Positions 15,650-23,985 of a stretch of DNA of 64,000 nt are shown here, piece after piece. A program made the translations under genes and the position numbers. Below the pieces are notes generated by a model, which had not been told where the DNA came from, searched no databases, and saw nothing but the letters and a program-made list of their open reading frames with translations. Every line of letters starts with the position of its first letter. Position 1 is the first letter of the stretch. The DNA comes from DASZUK01 sp035547695 (GTDB lineage: Bacteria; Actinomycetota; Acidimicrobiia; Acidimicrobiales; RAAP-2): assembly GCA_035547695.1 (NCBI GenBank), contig DASZUK010000062.1, positions 124,001 to 188,000 on the forward strand, given 5' to 3'.

Positions 15650-17145
15650 CAGTTGGCCACCCCCGCCATCGACAGCCCGAAGCTGGCCTCGATGAAGGCG
15701 AAGTCGGTGAGGATGTCCTTCGGGAAGGCCGCATGGAACAGCCCCAGGTTGTGGAAGGAGGCCGAACGGGGCTTGACCCGGACCAACCGCCCCTCCTCCA
15801 CCACCACGTAGTAGACGACTTCGCCCTGGGGGGCTTCGGCCCACCCCAGCGCCTGGCCGCTGAGCGACGGGTCGATGACGACCGCCCAGCCGGGCACGTT
15901 CCGGGCCATCTGGTCGAGCCGGTCGACCGCTTGACGGATCAGGTGGAAGGCCCCGGCGATCTCCTCCAGCCGCACCCGCTGCCGAGCGAGGGCGTCACCC
16001 TCGGCCCGGGGCTCGAGGAGCCGATGGCCGAGGTGCCCGTAGGCCGCATAGGGCCGGGCGAAGCGCACGTCCTCCACCTGGCCCGAGCCCCGGCCGACGG
16101 GCCCGACCGCCGCGTACTGCCGGGCCAGGTCGGGTGGGATCACGCCGGTGCCCCGGAGCCGGTCGACGAAGGAGGGCGTCGCCATCAAGAGGCGCAGGTC
16201 GCCCCGCGCCGGGCCATCGATCTGGTCGATGGCGGCGAAGAGGTCACCGGCACCCAGTTGCGGTGCTCCGCTGACCCCCCCGGGCACCACGACGCCCCGG
16301 CCGAAGCGGCTGCCGCACAGCCGAGCCCGGAGGCGTTGGACCCGTTCCTTGTGCAACGTGAGGCGGGCGTAGGCCACTGCTTGGCCGGCTGCCTCGGTGT
16401 GCCGGATGACCGAGTCCAGGTGGTTGGCGACCCGTTCGAGCTCGGCGTGGACCACCCTGACGAGCCCGGCGGCTTCGGGGATCTCCACACCGGCCAGCCG
16501 CTCGATCGCCCCGCAGTAGGCGATGGCGTGGGCCACCGTCGCCACGCCCTCGCACCGCTCGGCCAGCAGGGCGCCGTTGCCCACGTCCATGCCCTCGAAG
16601 CGGACCTCGACGCCCCGGTGCTTGTGGAACACCCGGGTGCGCAGGTGCGGGATGTCCTCGCCGGGGGTCTCGACCAGGTACTCGACGGACTCGAACACCC
16701 CGGACCGAACCGGGCCGTAGGGGATGGTGAAGACCCCTTCGCCGCGGAGATGGGCGGGGAGCGGGCGCAGGTCGACCTCGACCGGATCGAGCGGCTTGCC
16801 CGACCCCGGCCGGGGACGGGGTGATCCCTGGACCAGCGGGAGGATGAGTGGGTCGAGCCGGCCGTGCCCCAGCGGCTCCAGGCCGAACAGGTCGTGGATC
16901 TCCCGCTCGTACCAGGCGGCGGCGGGCAGGCAGGGAGTGAGCGAGGGGAATTGCCCTTCCTCGCCGGGAACCACGACGGTCTCGGTGTCGAGCGTGCCGC
17001 CGTCGGCCAGGACGGCGACCAGGCGCGTGCCTCCCGGCTCGGCCGAGCCGAAGAGCCCGCCGAAGCGGGCGCCGCCCCCTACCCGGCCGAGCACCCGCTC
17101 GTTGAAGGCCCGGCCGGCCGGGAACGCGCCGTCCTCGGTCGTCAC
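15649..17145 (-). CDS. Ehr complex large subunit (HycE/NuoCD-like, NiFe ligands absent)
   Basis: Protein of 498 residues. The N-terminal NuoC-like domain (YEREIHDLFGLEPLGH) is fused to a NuoD/hydrogenase-large-subunit domain. In a real NiFe hydrogenase the metal is held by two CxxC motifs. Here the first reads LAERCEGVATVAHAIAY, with Glu199 and Ala202 at the two Cys positions. The C-terminal one reads EASFGLSMAGVAN with no Cys. The His of the first motif survives. It therefore cannot hold a NiFe centre. GTG start overlaps the upstream antiporter-like gene (GTGA). The catalytic role, if any, is unknown. Confidence 0.88.
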   Translation of the reverse strand: MTTEDGAFPAGRAFNERVLGRVGGGARFGGLFGSAEPGGTRLVAVLADGGTLDTETVVVPGEEGQFPSLTPCLPAAAWYEREIHDLFGLEPLGHGRLDPLILPLVQGSPRPRPGSGKPLDPVEVDLRPLPAHLRGEGVFTIPYGPVRSGVFESVEYLVETPGEDIPHLRTRVFHKHRGVEVRFEGMDVGNGALLAERCEGVATVAHAIAYCGAIERLAGVEIPEAAGLVRVVHAELERVANHLDSVIRHTEAAGQAVAYARLTLHKERVQRLRARLCGSRFGRGVVVPGGVSGAPQLGAGDLFAAIDQIDGPARGDLRLLMATPSFVDRLRGTGVIPPDLARQYAAVGPVGRGSGQVEDVRFARPYAAYGHLGHRLLEPRAEGDALARQRVRLEEIAGAFHLIRQAVDRLDQMARNVPGWAVVIDPSLSGQALGWAEAPQGEVVYYVVVEEGRLVRVKPRSASFHNLGLFHAAFPKDILTDFAFIEASFGLSMAGVAN

Positions 17146-18635
17146 CGTGGGCTCCCAAGCTCGCCGGCGGCGCGGTCCAAGAGGTGGCTCAGTTGGGCCG
17201 GCGGGTGGACACCCAGGATCAGGAGCGCCACCAGCCCGAGCACCATGGCGACCACGATCCAGCGGCTCACCTCGCCCTTGGGTGGCGTGACGACTGGCCC
17301 GGCGGCCCCCGGTGTGGCCGCGGCCACTTCGGGGGTCAGCATGGTCTGGGTGGTGAACCAGGACAGCCCGAAGAAGGCCAGGGTGACGAGGACCACCAGT
17401 ACCGCCGCCACCGTGTCGCGCGGATCGGAGAGGCCACCGGAGACGATGAGGAACTCGCTGCGGAAGATGCCGAACGGAGGCATGGCCGACAGGGCGAGGA
17501 CCGCCGCCACCAGCATCGGCCCGCTCCAGGGCAGTGCCCCGATGCCGCCGCGGATCTTCGTCATGTCCTTGGTGGCGAACTTGCGCACCACCGAGCCGGC
17601 CCCGAAGAAGGCCGTTCCCTTGGCGGCGGCGTGGGCCAGGACGTGGAGCAGGACCCCGACGACGGCGATCGGCGCGCCGAAGCTCATGCCGATGGCCAGG
17701 ATCCCCATGTGCTCGACGCTCGAGTAGGCCAGCAGGCGCTTCAGGTCGCGCTGGCTCAGCAGGTAGAGCGCGGCGAGGAGCAGCGAGGCGAGACCGAAGA
17801 TCAGCAGGACGTTGCGTGGGAACGTGGGCCCGAGCGTGCGCACGGCGATCTGGAAGTAGCGGAGGATGGCGTAGAAGCTGATGGCCAAGAGCGCCCCGGA
17901 CAGGAGGGCGGAGACCGGAGTGGGCGCTTCGGAGTGCGCGTCGGGCAACCAGGTGTGCACCGGTACCAGCCCCATCTTGGTCCCGAAGCCGAGCACGGCC
18001 AGGACGAAGGCCAGCCGCACCACGTCGGGCGGGAAGTGCCCCGCTCCGGCCAGGAGCTTCGTGTAGGACAGGTCATAGGCTGACCCGAAGACGGTGGTGC
18101 CGGCGTAGTACATGATGATCGTGGCCAGGAGGGCGATGCCCAGGCCGAGGGAGGCGATGAGGACGTACTTCCAGCTCGCCTCGGTGGCGCCGTCGGTGTC
18201 GTCGATGGCCACCAGCAGGGCCGAGATGACCGTCGTGATCTCGATGGCCACCCAGAGCAGCGCCAACCCGTTCACCAAGGGGGCCGCCACCATCGACCAG
18301 CAGAACAGGTTGAGCCCCGCGTAGAAGCGCCGGCCGTACCGGGTGCCGGCCGCGCTGTCCGCCAGGTGGAGATAGCCGCCGGCGAACACGGCCGTCGCGC
18401 CGTAGAGGAACGTGGTGGCGACGAGGAAGACCACCGAAAGGGCGTCCACCCGCAGCAGGCTGCCGACGGCGACCTGGGAGTGGGTGGCCGCCGTCGGGAT
18501 GACGGCGAGCGAGAGGCCGAAGGCGGCCGCACCCGAGACGACGGTGAGCACCCGGGACGCGGCCGCCGGGAGGAAGAAGGTGGCGACGGCCACGAAGAAC
18601 GGGAAGGCGATCAGCGCGATCAGGACGGCCGCCAC
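17142..18635 (-). CDS. Ehr complex subunit, HyfF/NuoN-like antiporter-type membrane protein
   Basis: Protein of 497 residues with about 14 membrane helices. Typical proton-path residues are present: Glu in LLWVAIEITTVISALL, the intact motif KMGLVPVHTWLPDAHSEAP with its Lys, and His/Lys in VLAHAAAKGTAFF. Unlike the other antiporter-like subunit it keeps the full HTWLPDAH block. GTG start two bases after the HyfE stop. It is expected to conduct ions across the cytoplasmic membrane as part of the complex. Confidence 0.88.
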   Translation of the reverse strand: MAAVLIALIAFPFFVAVATFFLPAAASRVLTVVSGAAAFGLSLAVIPTAATHSQVAVGSLLRVDALSVVFLVATTFLYGATAVFAGGYLHLADSAAGTRYGRRFYAGLNLFCWSMVAAPLVNGLALLWVAIEITTVISALLVAIDDTDGATEASWKYVLIASLGLGIALLATIIMYYAGTTVFGSAYDLSYTKLLAGAGHFPPDVVRLAFVLAVLGFGTKMGLVPVHTWLPDAHSEAPTPVSALLSGALLAISFYAILRYFQIAVRTLGPTFPRNVLLIFGLASLLLAALYLLSQRDLKRLLAYSSVEHMGILAIGMSFGAPIAVVGVLLHVLAHAAAKGTAFFGAGSVVRKFATKDMTKIRGGIGALPWSGPMLVAAVLALSAMPPFGIFRSEFLIVSGGLSDPRDTVAAVLVVLVTLAFFGLSWFTTQTMLTPEVAAATPGAAGPVVTPPKGEVSRWIVVAMVLGLVALLILGVHPPAQLSHLLDRAAGELGSPR

Positions 18636-18637
18636 CG

Positions 18638-19303
18638 CTAGCCCCTCAACCGATCGAGCTCTTCGGTCGACAGCGTCTTGGTCCGGCCGTGGTGCACGCG
18701 CATGATCACGCCGAACACCACCACCGCGACCAGCAGGTCGAAGAGGAAGGCCACCTCGACCACCAGCGGGAGGCCGGCCGCCACCACCAGGCTGGCCACG
18801 GAGACCCCGTTCTCCAGTGAGAAGAAGCCGATGGCCTGGGAGACCACGTCGGCTCGCAGGATGATGAGCACGAAGGCCACCAACACCACGGCGGCGGCGA
18901 TGGCCAGCGCGGTGGTGGGGAGGGCGATGGAGTGGACGTGCAGGGAGCCGACCGTGAAGAACGCGAACGCCGCCACCCCGATGGCGATCAGGATCATGCT
19001 GGCCACCCCGAGCACGGAGCTGCCGGCCAGATCGACCTCGGCGTCACGGAGCAGGCGCAGCACCAGGCCCGGCACCAGCACCACCTTCAACACGAAGGAG
19101 AGCACGGCCAGGGCGTAGAGCTCGTTGATGTGCCGGGTGGCGGCGATGTCCACGGCCAGCGCCGTCACCACCAGGGACTGGAAGGCGTACAGCCGCACCT
19201 GGGACCGCAGCAGAGGGGCACGCAGCATGGCGAACTCGGTCAGGAGGACCAGGACGGCGACCACGTCGGCCACGCCGGCGTAGGTGGAAGGAGCGGGGTG
19301 CAT
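18638..19303 (-). CDS. Ehr complex subunit, HyfE-like small membrane protein
   Basis: Protein of 221 residues with six or seven hydrophobic segments. Family-like features are RSQVRLYAFQSLVVTALA near the N-terminus, AVLSFVLKVVLVPGLVLRLL, and the C-terminal SQAIGFFSLENGVSVASL, a NuoK-like Glu-containing helix. ATG has GGAGG just upstream and forms a TGATG junction with the NuoH-like gene. HyfE is found only in group-4 hydrogenase-type and related complexes, which supports the assignment of the operon. Confidence 0.87.
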   Translation of the reverse strand: MHPAPSTYAGVADVVAVLVLLTEFAMLRAPLLRSQVRLYAFQSLVVTALAVDIAATRHINELYALAVLSFVLKVVLVPGLVLRLLRDAEVDLAGSSVLGVASMILIAIGVAAFAFFTVGSLHVHSIALPTTALAIAAAVVLVAFVLIILRADVVSQAIGFFSLENGVSVASLVVAAGLPLVVEVAFLFDLLVAVVVFGVIMRVHHGRTKTLSTEELDRLRG

Positions 19304-20268
19304 CAGCCACCTCCTGCGTAGAAGACCAGGACGGCCAGGACGGCGAGGAGGAAGGCGGCGGCGATGAACTCGGTGATCTTGAACAGGCGGAGCTTGGAGA
19401 AGAGGTTGTCGATCACGGCGAAGATGCAGCCGAGGACCATGGCCTTGCCGAGCAGGGAGGGGATGGCGAGGACCACCGCTCCCGGGCTGCCCGAGGCCGC
19501 CAGCCCCCACGGAGCCACGAACACGTTGATGAGGATGGTGTAGAGGATCAACTGCTTCATCGCCGATCCCCACTTCAAGAGGGCGAGCGACGGCCCGGAG
19601 TGCTCGAGGGTCCGAGCCTCGTCGATCATCCCGAACTCGAGGGTCCCCGAATGGGTCTCCACCGGGATGCGTCCGGTGTCGACCAGCACGACCAGGAAGA
19701 AGGCGATGGCGGCGAGGACGTGGCCCGGGCGGACCATCTCCGAGGACGACGACCGGACGGTGGCGGCCAGCGCGTAGGGAAGGTCGGTGCTGGTGATGAG
19801 GGCGACGGCGAAGACGACGAACAGGATGGTCGGCTCGATCAACGCCCCGAAGGTCATGGCCCGGCTCCCGCCGAGCTGGGCGTAGGGCGCCCCCGACTCC
19901 GTGCCGGCCAGGGCCACCGAGAAGCCGGCCAGGGCCAGGATGAAGCCGCCGCCCAGGATGTCGCCCATGTAGCCCAGCGGCAGCCCGTAGGTGGTGAGCA
20001 CGGGGATGAGCAGGGGGACGATGAGGTAGCACCCGAAGGCGACGATGGGCCCGGCCAGGAAGACCCAGCTCGACTCCTGGGTGACCACCGTCTCCTTACG
20101 GAAGAGCTTGGCCAGGTCGTAGTAGGGCTGGAGGACCCTCGGCCCACGGCGTCCCTGGAGGCGACCCTCGACGTGGGAGATCACCCCGCTCACCAACGGA
20201 GCGCCGAGCAGGATGGTCACGACCTGCAGAGCCTGGACACCCTGGGGTGCGACGACGCTGGGACCCAA
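19303..20268 (-). CDS. Ehr complex subunit, HyfC/NuoH-like membrane anchor
   Basis: Protein of 321 residues, about eight membrane helices. Signature EGRLQGRRGPRVLQPYYDL matches the NuoH/HycD cytoplasmic loop, and PVETHSGTLEFGMIDEAR matches the acidic quinone-side loop of complex I. I prefer the TTG at 20268, because GGAGG (minus strand, 20278-20282) sits nine bases upstream. The GTG at 20295 would lie in the riboswitch 3' end and has no ribosome site. First gene of the operon behind the minus-strand fluoride riboswitch. Start uncertain by nine codons. Confidence 0.85.
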   Translation of the reverse strand: MGPSVVAPQGVQALQVVTILLGAPLVSGVISHVEGRLQGRRGPRVLQPYYDLAKLFRKETVVTQESSWVFLAGPIVAFGCYLIVPLLIPVLTTYGLPLGYMGDILGGGFILALAGFSVALAGTESGAPYAQLGGSRAMTFGALIEPTILFVVFAVALITSTDLPYALAATVRSSSSEMVRPGHVLAAIAFFLVVLVDTGRIPVETHSGTLEFGMIDEARTLEHSGPSLALLKWGSAMKQLILYTILINVFVAPWGLAASGSPGAVVLAIPSLLGKAMVLGCIFAVIDNLFSKLRLFKITEFIAAAFLLAVLAVLVFYAGGG

Positions 20269-20277
20269 CAGCGATGA

Positions 20278-20361
20278 CCTCCGTGCGCTATCCACGTCAC
20301 GTAGAGGCCATCAGCCCACTCGGGGCGGTTCGGGCCGAAGCCCGCCGGGGCTTCATCCGGC
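20278..20361 (-). promoter_or_regulatory. fluoride riboswitch (crcB motif) 2, controlling the Ehr operon
   Basis: On the minus strand, aptamer from 20361 to about 20297. GCCGGATGAAGCCCCGGC comes first (GCCGG pairs with CCGGC as pseudoknot), then an extra GGGCTTCGGCCC hairpin, AACCGCC, and GGGCTGATGGCCTCTACG. P1 has one A-C mismatch. The 3' segment CCTCTACGTG can pair with CACGGAGG (two-base bulge), which holds the ribosome site of the NuoH-like gene, again implying fluoride-ON translation. The extra hairpin makes it less canonical than the other two, but the conserved AACCGCC and CTGATGGC blocks are intact. Confidence 0.85.
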
Positions 20362-20367
20362 GTACAG

Positions 20368-20395
20368 ATGTTACCCCCAAACGACGCGACGGCAA
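20368..20395 (-). promoter_or_regulatory. promoter of the Ehr operon
   Basis: Minus-strand TTGCCG (20390-20395), 16-bp spacer, TAACAT (20368-20373). The start site would fall just before the riboswitch aptamer at 20361. Confidence 0.5.
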
Positions 20396-20454
20396 CATGC
20401 TCCCCGTGCCCGGCCGAAGCCTCGCCGGCGCTCCGGATGTCTACCATGTCGGTT

Positions 20455-20528
20455 GGCGATGGAGCTCGCCAGAACCGCCCCCGTGGGCTGATGGCTCCTG
20501 CAGATGACGAGATGGCGTTTGCAGGAGG
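20455..20528 (+). promoter_or_regulatory. fluoride riboswitch (crcB motif) 3, translational type
   Basis: Aptamer 20455-20499: GGCGATGGAGCTCGCC, AGAACCGCCC, then GGGCTGATGGCTCC. It is nearly identical to riboswitch 1. CTCCTGCA (20495-20502), which includes the P1 3' strand, is exactly complementary to TGCAGGAG (20520-20527), which covers the Shine-Dalgarno of the next gene. P1 formation and ribosome-site masking are therefore mutually exclusive. A TACCAT -10 candidate (20442-20447) precedes it. The element lies back to back with riboswitch 2. Confidence 0.9.
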
Positions 20529-20537
20529 TACTGGCTG

Positions 20538-21227
20538 GTGCAGGCGGTGGCGGATGCGGTCCGGGGCGGCGGGACCGATGCCCTCACGTCGGGGACGACG
20601 AGGATCTACCTGGCCCGGCACGGCCGGACGCCCCTCAACGCCGCGGGCGTCCTGCGCGGTCGTCTCGATCCGCCCCTGGATCAGGTGGGGCGCCGGCAGG
20701 CACGGCGTCTGGGCGCCGCGCTCGGCCGGCGCGGCATCACCGTCGTCGTGGCCAGCCCCCTTCGGCGGGCGGTCGACACCGCGGCGGCGGTGGCCGGACA
20801 GGCCGGGCTTTCGGTCGAGACGGACGTGCGGCTGATCGACCGCGGGTACGGCCGGTGGGCCGGCATGCGCAGGGAGGCCGTCGAGGCCCAGTGGGGTTCG
20901 CTGGACGACGCGCCGGACGTCGAGCCGGCGGACGACGTCCGGGCCAGGGCCTGGGATGCGCTGAACGACCTGGCCCGTAGGGCGGCGGGGGGCATCGCGG
21001 TGGCGGTGAGCCACGACATCGTGATCCGCCTCGCCCTCGTCACGATCGACCCCGAGCTCGGGGACCCCGAGCTGGTGCCCCAGGGGACCGGATGCTTCAA
21101 CACCTTGGAGGAGAGGGGCGGGCGGTGGACGGTCGTGCGCGTCAACGAGGCCCCAACCGATCACGAACCGGACGCCGTGCCCGAGAACGGCCTGCCCGAG
21201 GATGGACCGAATGAAGACGATCGATGA
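20538..21227 (+). CDS. histidine phosphatase (phosphoglycerate-mutase-like)
   Basis: Protein of 229 residues. Motifs are IYLARHGRTPLNAAG (RHG, catalytic His), VASPLRRAVDTAAAVAG, RGYGRWAGM and AVAVSHDIVIR (second His). The family includes cofactor-dependent mutases and many broad phosphatases; the short acidic C-tail and lack of a full mutase lid favour phosphatase. GTG start with GGAGG nine bases upstream, the site masked by riboswitch 3. A fluoride-induced phosphatase could offset inhibited phosphate-handling enzymes. Overlaps the Nudix gene. Confidence 0.85.
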   Translation: MQAVADAVRGGGTDALTSGTTRIYLARHGRTPLNAAGVLRGRLDPPLDQVGRRQARRLGAALGRRGITVVVASPLRRAVDTAAAVAGQAGLSVETDVRLIDRGYGRWAGMRREAVEAQWGSLDDAPDVEPADDVRARAWDALNDLARRAAGGIAVAVSHDIVIRLALVTIDPELGDPELVPQGTGCFNTLEERGGRWTVVRVNEAPTDHEPDAVPENGLPEDGPNEDDR

Positions 21228-21699
21228 CGGCGCGCCCGTCGACCTGCGGTGCTCGGTCCTGTTCTTCCGCAACGACACCGTGCTGCTGTGCCGGCGGTCC
21301 GACCGAGACGACGTATGGGTGCTGCCCGGTGGGACCCCCGGCATCGGAGAAGCCACGGCCGCTGCCGCCCGGCGAGAGGTCGAGGAGGAGACCGGGCTCC
21401 AGGTCGCGGCCGAACGGGTGGCGTTCGTCCTCGAGACGTCGAGCTGGGATCGGGATCGTCACCTCATCGAGATCGTCTTCCTGGGAGCAGAGCGAGATCG
21501 TTCGGCGATGCCTCGGCAGATGGAGGAGCACCTCGAGCCGGTGTTCGTACCCCTGGAGGACCTCGACAAGGTGGGACTGCGCCCACCGATCGCCGGTTAC
21601 ATCCGTGGCTTCGCCCGGTCCCACAACCCCACGGCGGCCTACCTCGGCAACGTCTGGCGTCCCGACGACGACGACCCGCCCACCGTGCGCGAGGGGTGA
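21211..21699 (+). CDS. Nudix hydrolase
   Basis: Protein of 162 residues (from ATG 21211, with GAGG nine bases upstream; another in-frame ATG is three codons earlier). A complete Nudix box is present: G-x5-E-x7-REVEEETGL, within GGTPGIGEATAAAARREV followed by EEETGL. It hydrolyses a nucleoside diphosphate linked to another group, substrate unknown. Overlaps the end of the phosphatase gene by 17 bases, so it is in the same fluoride-riboswitch transcript. The pair may clean up phosphate metabolites. Confidence 0.87.
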   Translation: MKTIDDGAPVDLRCSVLFFRNDTVLLCRRSDRDDVWVLPGGTPGIGEATAAAARREVEEETGLQVAAERVAFVLETSSWDRDRHLIEIVFLGAERDRSAMPRQMEEHLEPVFVPLEDLDKVGLRPPIAGYIRGFARSHNPTAAYLGNVWRPDDDDPPTVREG

Positions 21700-21854
21700 T
21701 CGGCGCCCTTCACGGGGTCGACGGTGGCCTCGCTGAGAGCCGGCTTTCGTAAAGCTGTCGGTTCGCTGTGGGCCCGGCCCCGCGACGCGTTTCTTATCTG
21801 AGCCATACGAAACTCTTTGCGGATCAACAGGTTCGATCGGTTGTATCCGGGTCC

Positions 21855-23282
21855 ATGCCCTCCCGTGACGCGGTTGCCGCCCCGGGTGCTGCCGACGAGG
21901 TGATCGACGGTGCGCCCACCGAGGAGATCCCCGCGCTCGTGGACGCCGAGGTGATCGAGCCGGTCCCCCGGTCGCGACGCCGGCGGAACCTCGTCATCGC
22001 CGCCGTGGTGGTGGTCCTGGCCGCCGGTGCGGGAATCGGGGTCTGGCTCGGCACCGGCGGATCGACAGGTCCCGGGCTGACGACCACCTCGGAGGTGGTC
22101 ACGGCCACCACCGGGACCATGAAGCAGACCGTCTCGGCGTCGGGGACCATCGAGCCGGCCAGCGAGGCGGACCTGAGTTTCGCGGTCTCCGGAAAGGTGA
22201 CCGCGGTCGACGCCTCGGTCGGCCAGGAGGTGACGGCCGGCCAGGTATTGGCCACGGTCGATCCCGCTGCACTGCAGGCGAGCGCCGACTCGGCGCAGGC
22301 CAGCCTCACCTCGGCGCAAGCCAGGCTGACGAGCGACGAGGACAACGGGGCTGCGACAAGCCAGATCCTGTCCGACAAGGCGTCGGTCGCCTCGGCCCAG
22401 TCCCAGTTGACATCGGCCGAGGCCAACCTGGCCGACGCCTCGCTGACCTCGACCATCGCCGGCACGGTGGCGTCGGTCAACCTCAGCGTCGGCCAACAGG
22501 TCAGCGGGTCGGGCTCGGACGCCAACAACTCCTCCGCGTCCACCTCCAGCGGCAGCTTCGGCGGATCGAGCCTCGGCGCGTCGACCTCGAGCTCGTCGTC
22601 GTCTTCGTCCTCGTCGTCCCAGATCGTGGTGATCTCGACCGGAAAATTCAAGGTGAACACGTCCGTCGACGACACCCAGATCGGCCAGGTGAAGAAGGGT
22701 GACCAGGTCACCATCGACCTGTCCAGTTCCACCTCCACCTCCAGCTCCAGCAGTGCCAACCCGTCCATCTCCCGCACGTCCAGCGCCTCGACCACGTACT
22801 ACGGCACCGTCTCGTCCATCGGCCTCCTTGCCACATCGTCGTCCAGCGTGGCGTCCTTCCCGGTGACCGTGACAGTGACCGGGTCCCCCAGCGGCCTCTA
22901 CGCCGGTGCCTCGGCGACACTGACGATCATCGTCAAGGAGCTCCGGACAGTCGTCGAGATCCCGACCGGTGCGATCTCCTATTCGGGGGGCAAGGCCCGG
23001 GTGACGGTGGTTGTCGATGGCCGACACGTGACCCGCACGGTGACGACCGGCCAGGTGTCGACAGGCGAGACCCAGATCACCAGCGGCCTGAAGGCCGGTG
23101 ACAAGGTGGTCGAGCAGGTGGTCACGTTCAACGGGGGATCTGGCCGCGGTCGCAGCCTGCTCGGCGGGTCGGGAACCAGCGGCAGCGGGTTCCCCGGCGG
23201 GAGCTTCCCCGGCGGCGGCAGCTTCCCCGGCGGGGGCAGCTTCCGAGGCGGCTTCCCGAGCGGGGGAGGCTTCGGTGGCTGA
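21855..23282 (+). CDS. MacA/HlyD-like efflux adaptor, copy 1
   Basis: Protein of 475 residues. There is a cytoplasmic N-tail, one membrane anchor (NLVIAAVVVVLAAGAGIGVW, about residues 55-74), then a split biotinyl-lipoyl domain (AVSGKVTAVDASVGQEVTAG / TIAGTVASVNLSVGQQVSG). A short coiled coil and beta-barrel follow. The loop after the second lipoyl half is a long Ser/Thr run (TSSSSSSSSSSSS near residue 265), and the C-tail is Gly/Phe/Pro-rich. ATG chosen just before the anchor. Joins the ABC gene with an 8-base overlap. Confidence 0.85.
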   Translation: MPSRDAVAAPGAADEVIDGAPTEEIPALVDAEVIEPVPRSRRRRNLVIAAVVVVLAAGAGIGVWLGTGGSTGPGLTTTSEVVTATTGTMKQTVSASGTIEPASEADLSFAVSGKVTAVDASVGQEVTAGQVLATVDPAALQASADSAQASLTSAQARLTSDEDNGAATSQILSDKASVASAQSQLTSAEANLADASLTSTIAGTVASVNLSVGQQVSGSGSDANNSSASTSSGSFGGSSLGASTSSSSSSSSSSSQIVVISTGKFKVNTSVDDTQIGQVKKGDQVTIDLSSSTSTSSSSSANPSISRTSSASTTYYGTVSSIGLLATSSSSVASFPVTVTVTGSPSGLYAGASATLTIIVKELRTVVEIPTGAISYSGGKARVTVVVDGRHVTRTVTTGQVSTGETQITSGLKAGDKVVEQVVTFNGGSGRGRSLLGGSGTSGSGFPGGSFPGGGSFPGGGSFRGGFPSGGGFGG

Positions 23283-23985
23283 GCCCGTCATCGAGCTACA
23301 GCCCGTCATCGAGCTGCAGGGCGTGACGAAGGTCTACCGGACCGGGTCGCTGGCCGTGGCCGCCCTCCGGGGGGTCACCATGACCATCGACGAGGGCGAG
23401 TACGTGGCCATCATGGGGCCTTCGGGGTCGGGGAAGTCCACCCTGATGCACATCCTCGGTTGCCTGGACGTGGCCACCTCGGGTACCTACCGCTTGGCGG
23501 GGGAGCAGGTCGCCGGCCTCGACGAGGCGGCGCTCGCCTCCATCAGGAACCGTCGCATCGGCTTCGTCTTCCAGCAGTTCAACCTGCTCCCGTCGATGTC
23601 GGCGTGGCGCAACGTCGAGATCCCGTTGACCTATGCAGGGGTGGGGCAACGTGAGCGACGGGAGCGGGCGATCGCCGCGCTGGACCGGGTGGGGCTCGGT
23701 GACCGGGTGGACCACCGGCCGGGGGAGCTCTCCGGTGGCCAGCAACAGCGGGTGGCCATCGCCCGAGCGCTGGTCGGCGATCCCGACCTGATCCTGGCGG
23801 ACGAGCCCACCGGAGCACTCGACTCGCGGTCCGCCCGAGACTTGATGGGGCTGCTGGACGAGCTCCATGGGGCCGGCCGCACGATCGTGCTCATCACCCA
23901 CGATGCCGAGGTGGCAAAGGCGGCCGAGCGAACCGTGCGCATCCGGGACGGGCTGTTGGCCAAAGACGATGTCGTCGTGCAATGA
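23275..23985 (+). CDS. MacB-type ABC transporter ATPase
   Basis: Protein of 236 residues. Walker A is MGPSGSGKSTLMHILG, Q-loop FVFQQFNLLPSM, signature LSGGQQQRVAIARAL, Walker B LILADEPTGALDS, H-loop LITHD. This is the LolD/MacB branch of ABC ATPases, which powers mechanotransmission rather than direct substrate transport. GTG 23275 overlaps the adaptor, and the permease ATG overlaps the stop (ATGA). An in-frame duplication EPVIELQPVIELQ sits at the N-terminus. Confidence 0.93.
   Translation: MAEPVIELQPVIELQGVTKVYRTGSLAVAALRGVTMTIDEGEYVAIMGPSGSGKSTLMHILGCLDVATSGTYRLAGEQVAGLDEAALASIRNRRIGFVFQQFNLLPSMSAWRNVEIPLTYAGVGQRERRERAIAALDRVGLGDRVDHRPGELSGGQQQRVAIARALVGDPDLILADEPTGALDSRSARDLMGLLDELHGAGRTIVLITHDAEVAKAAERTVRIRDGLLAKDDVVVQ

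Noticed and set aside
12729..20268. Formate hydrogenlyase/hydrogenase-4 as the name for the membrane complex
   Set aside because: All NiFe and proximal-cluster Cys ligands are missing and there is no formate dehydrogenase or maturation gene here.
20293..20295. GTG start for the NuoH-like gene
   Set aside because: It lies at the riboswitch 3' end with no ribosome site; the TTG at 20268 has GGAGG nine bases upstream.
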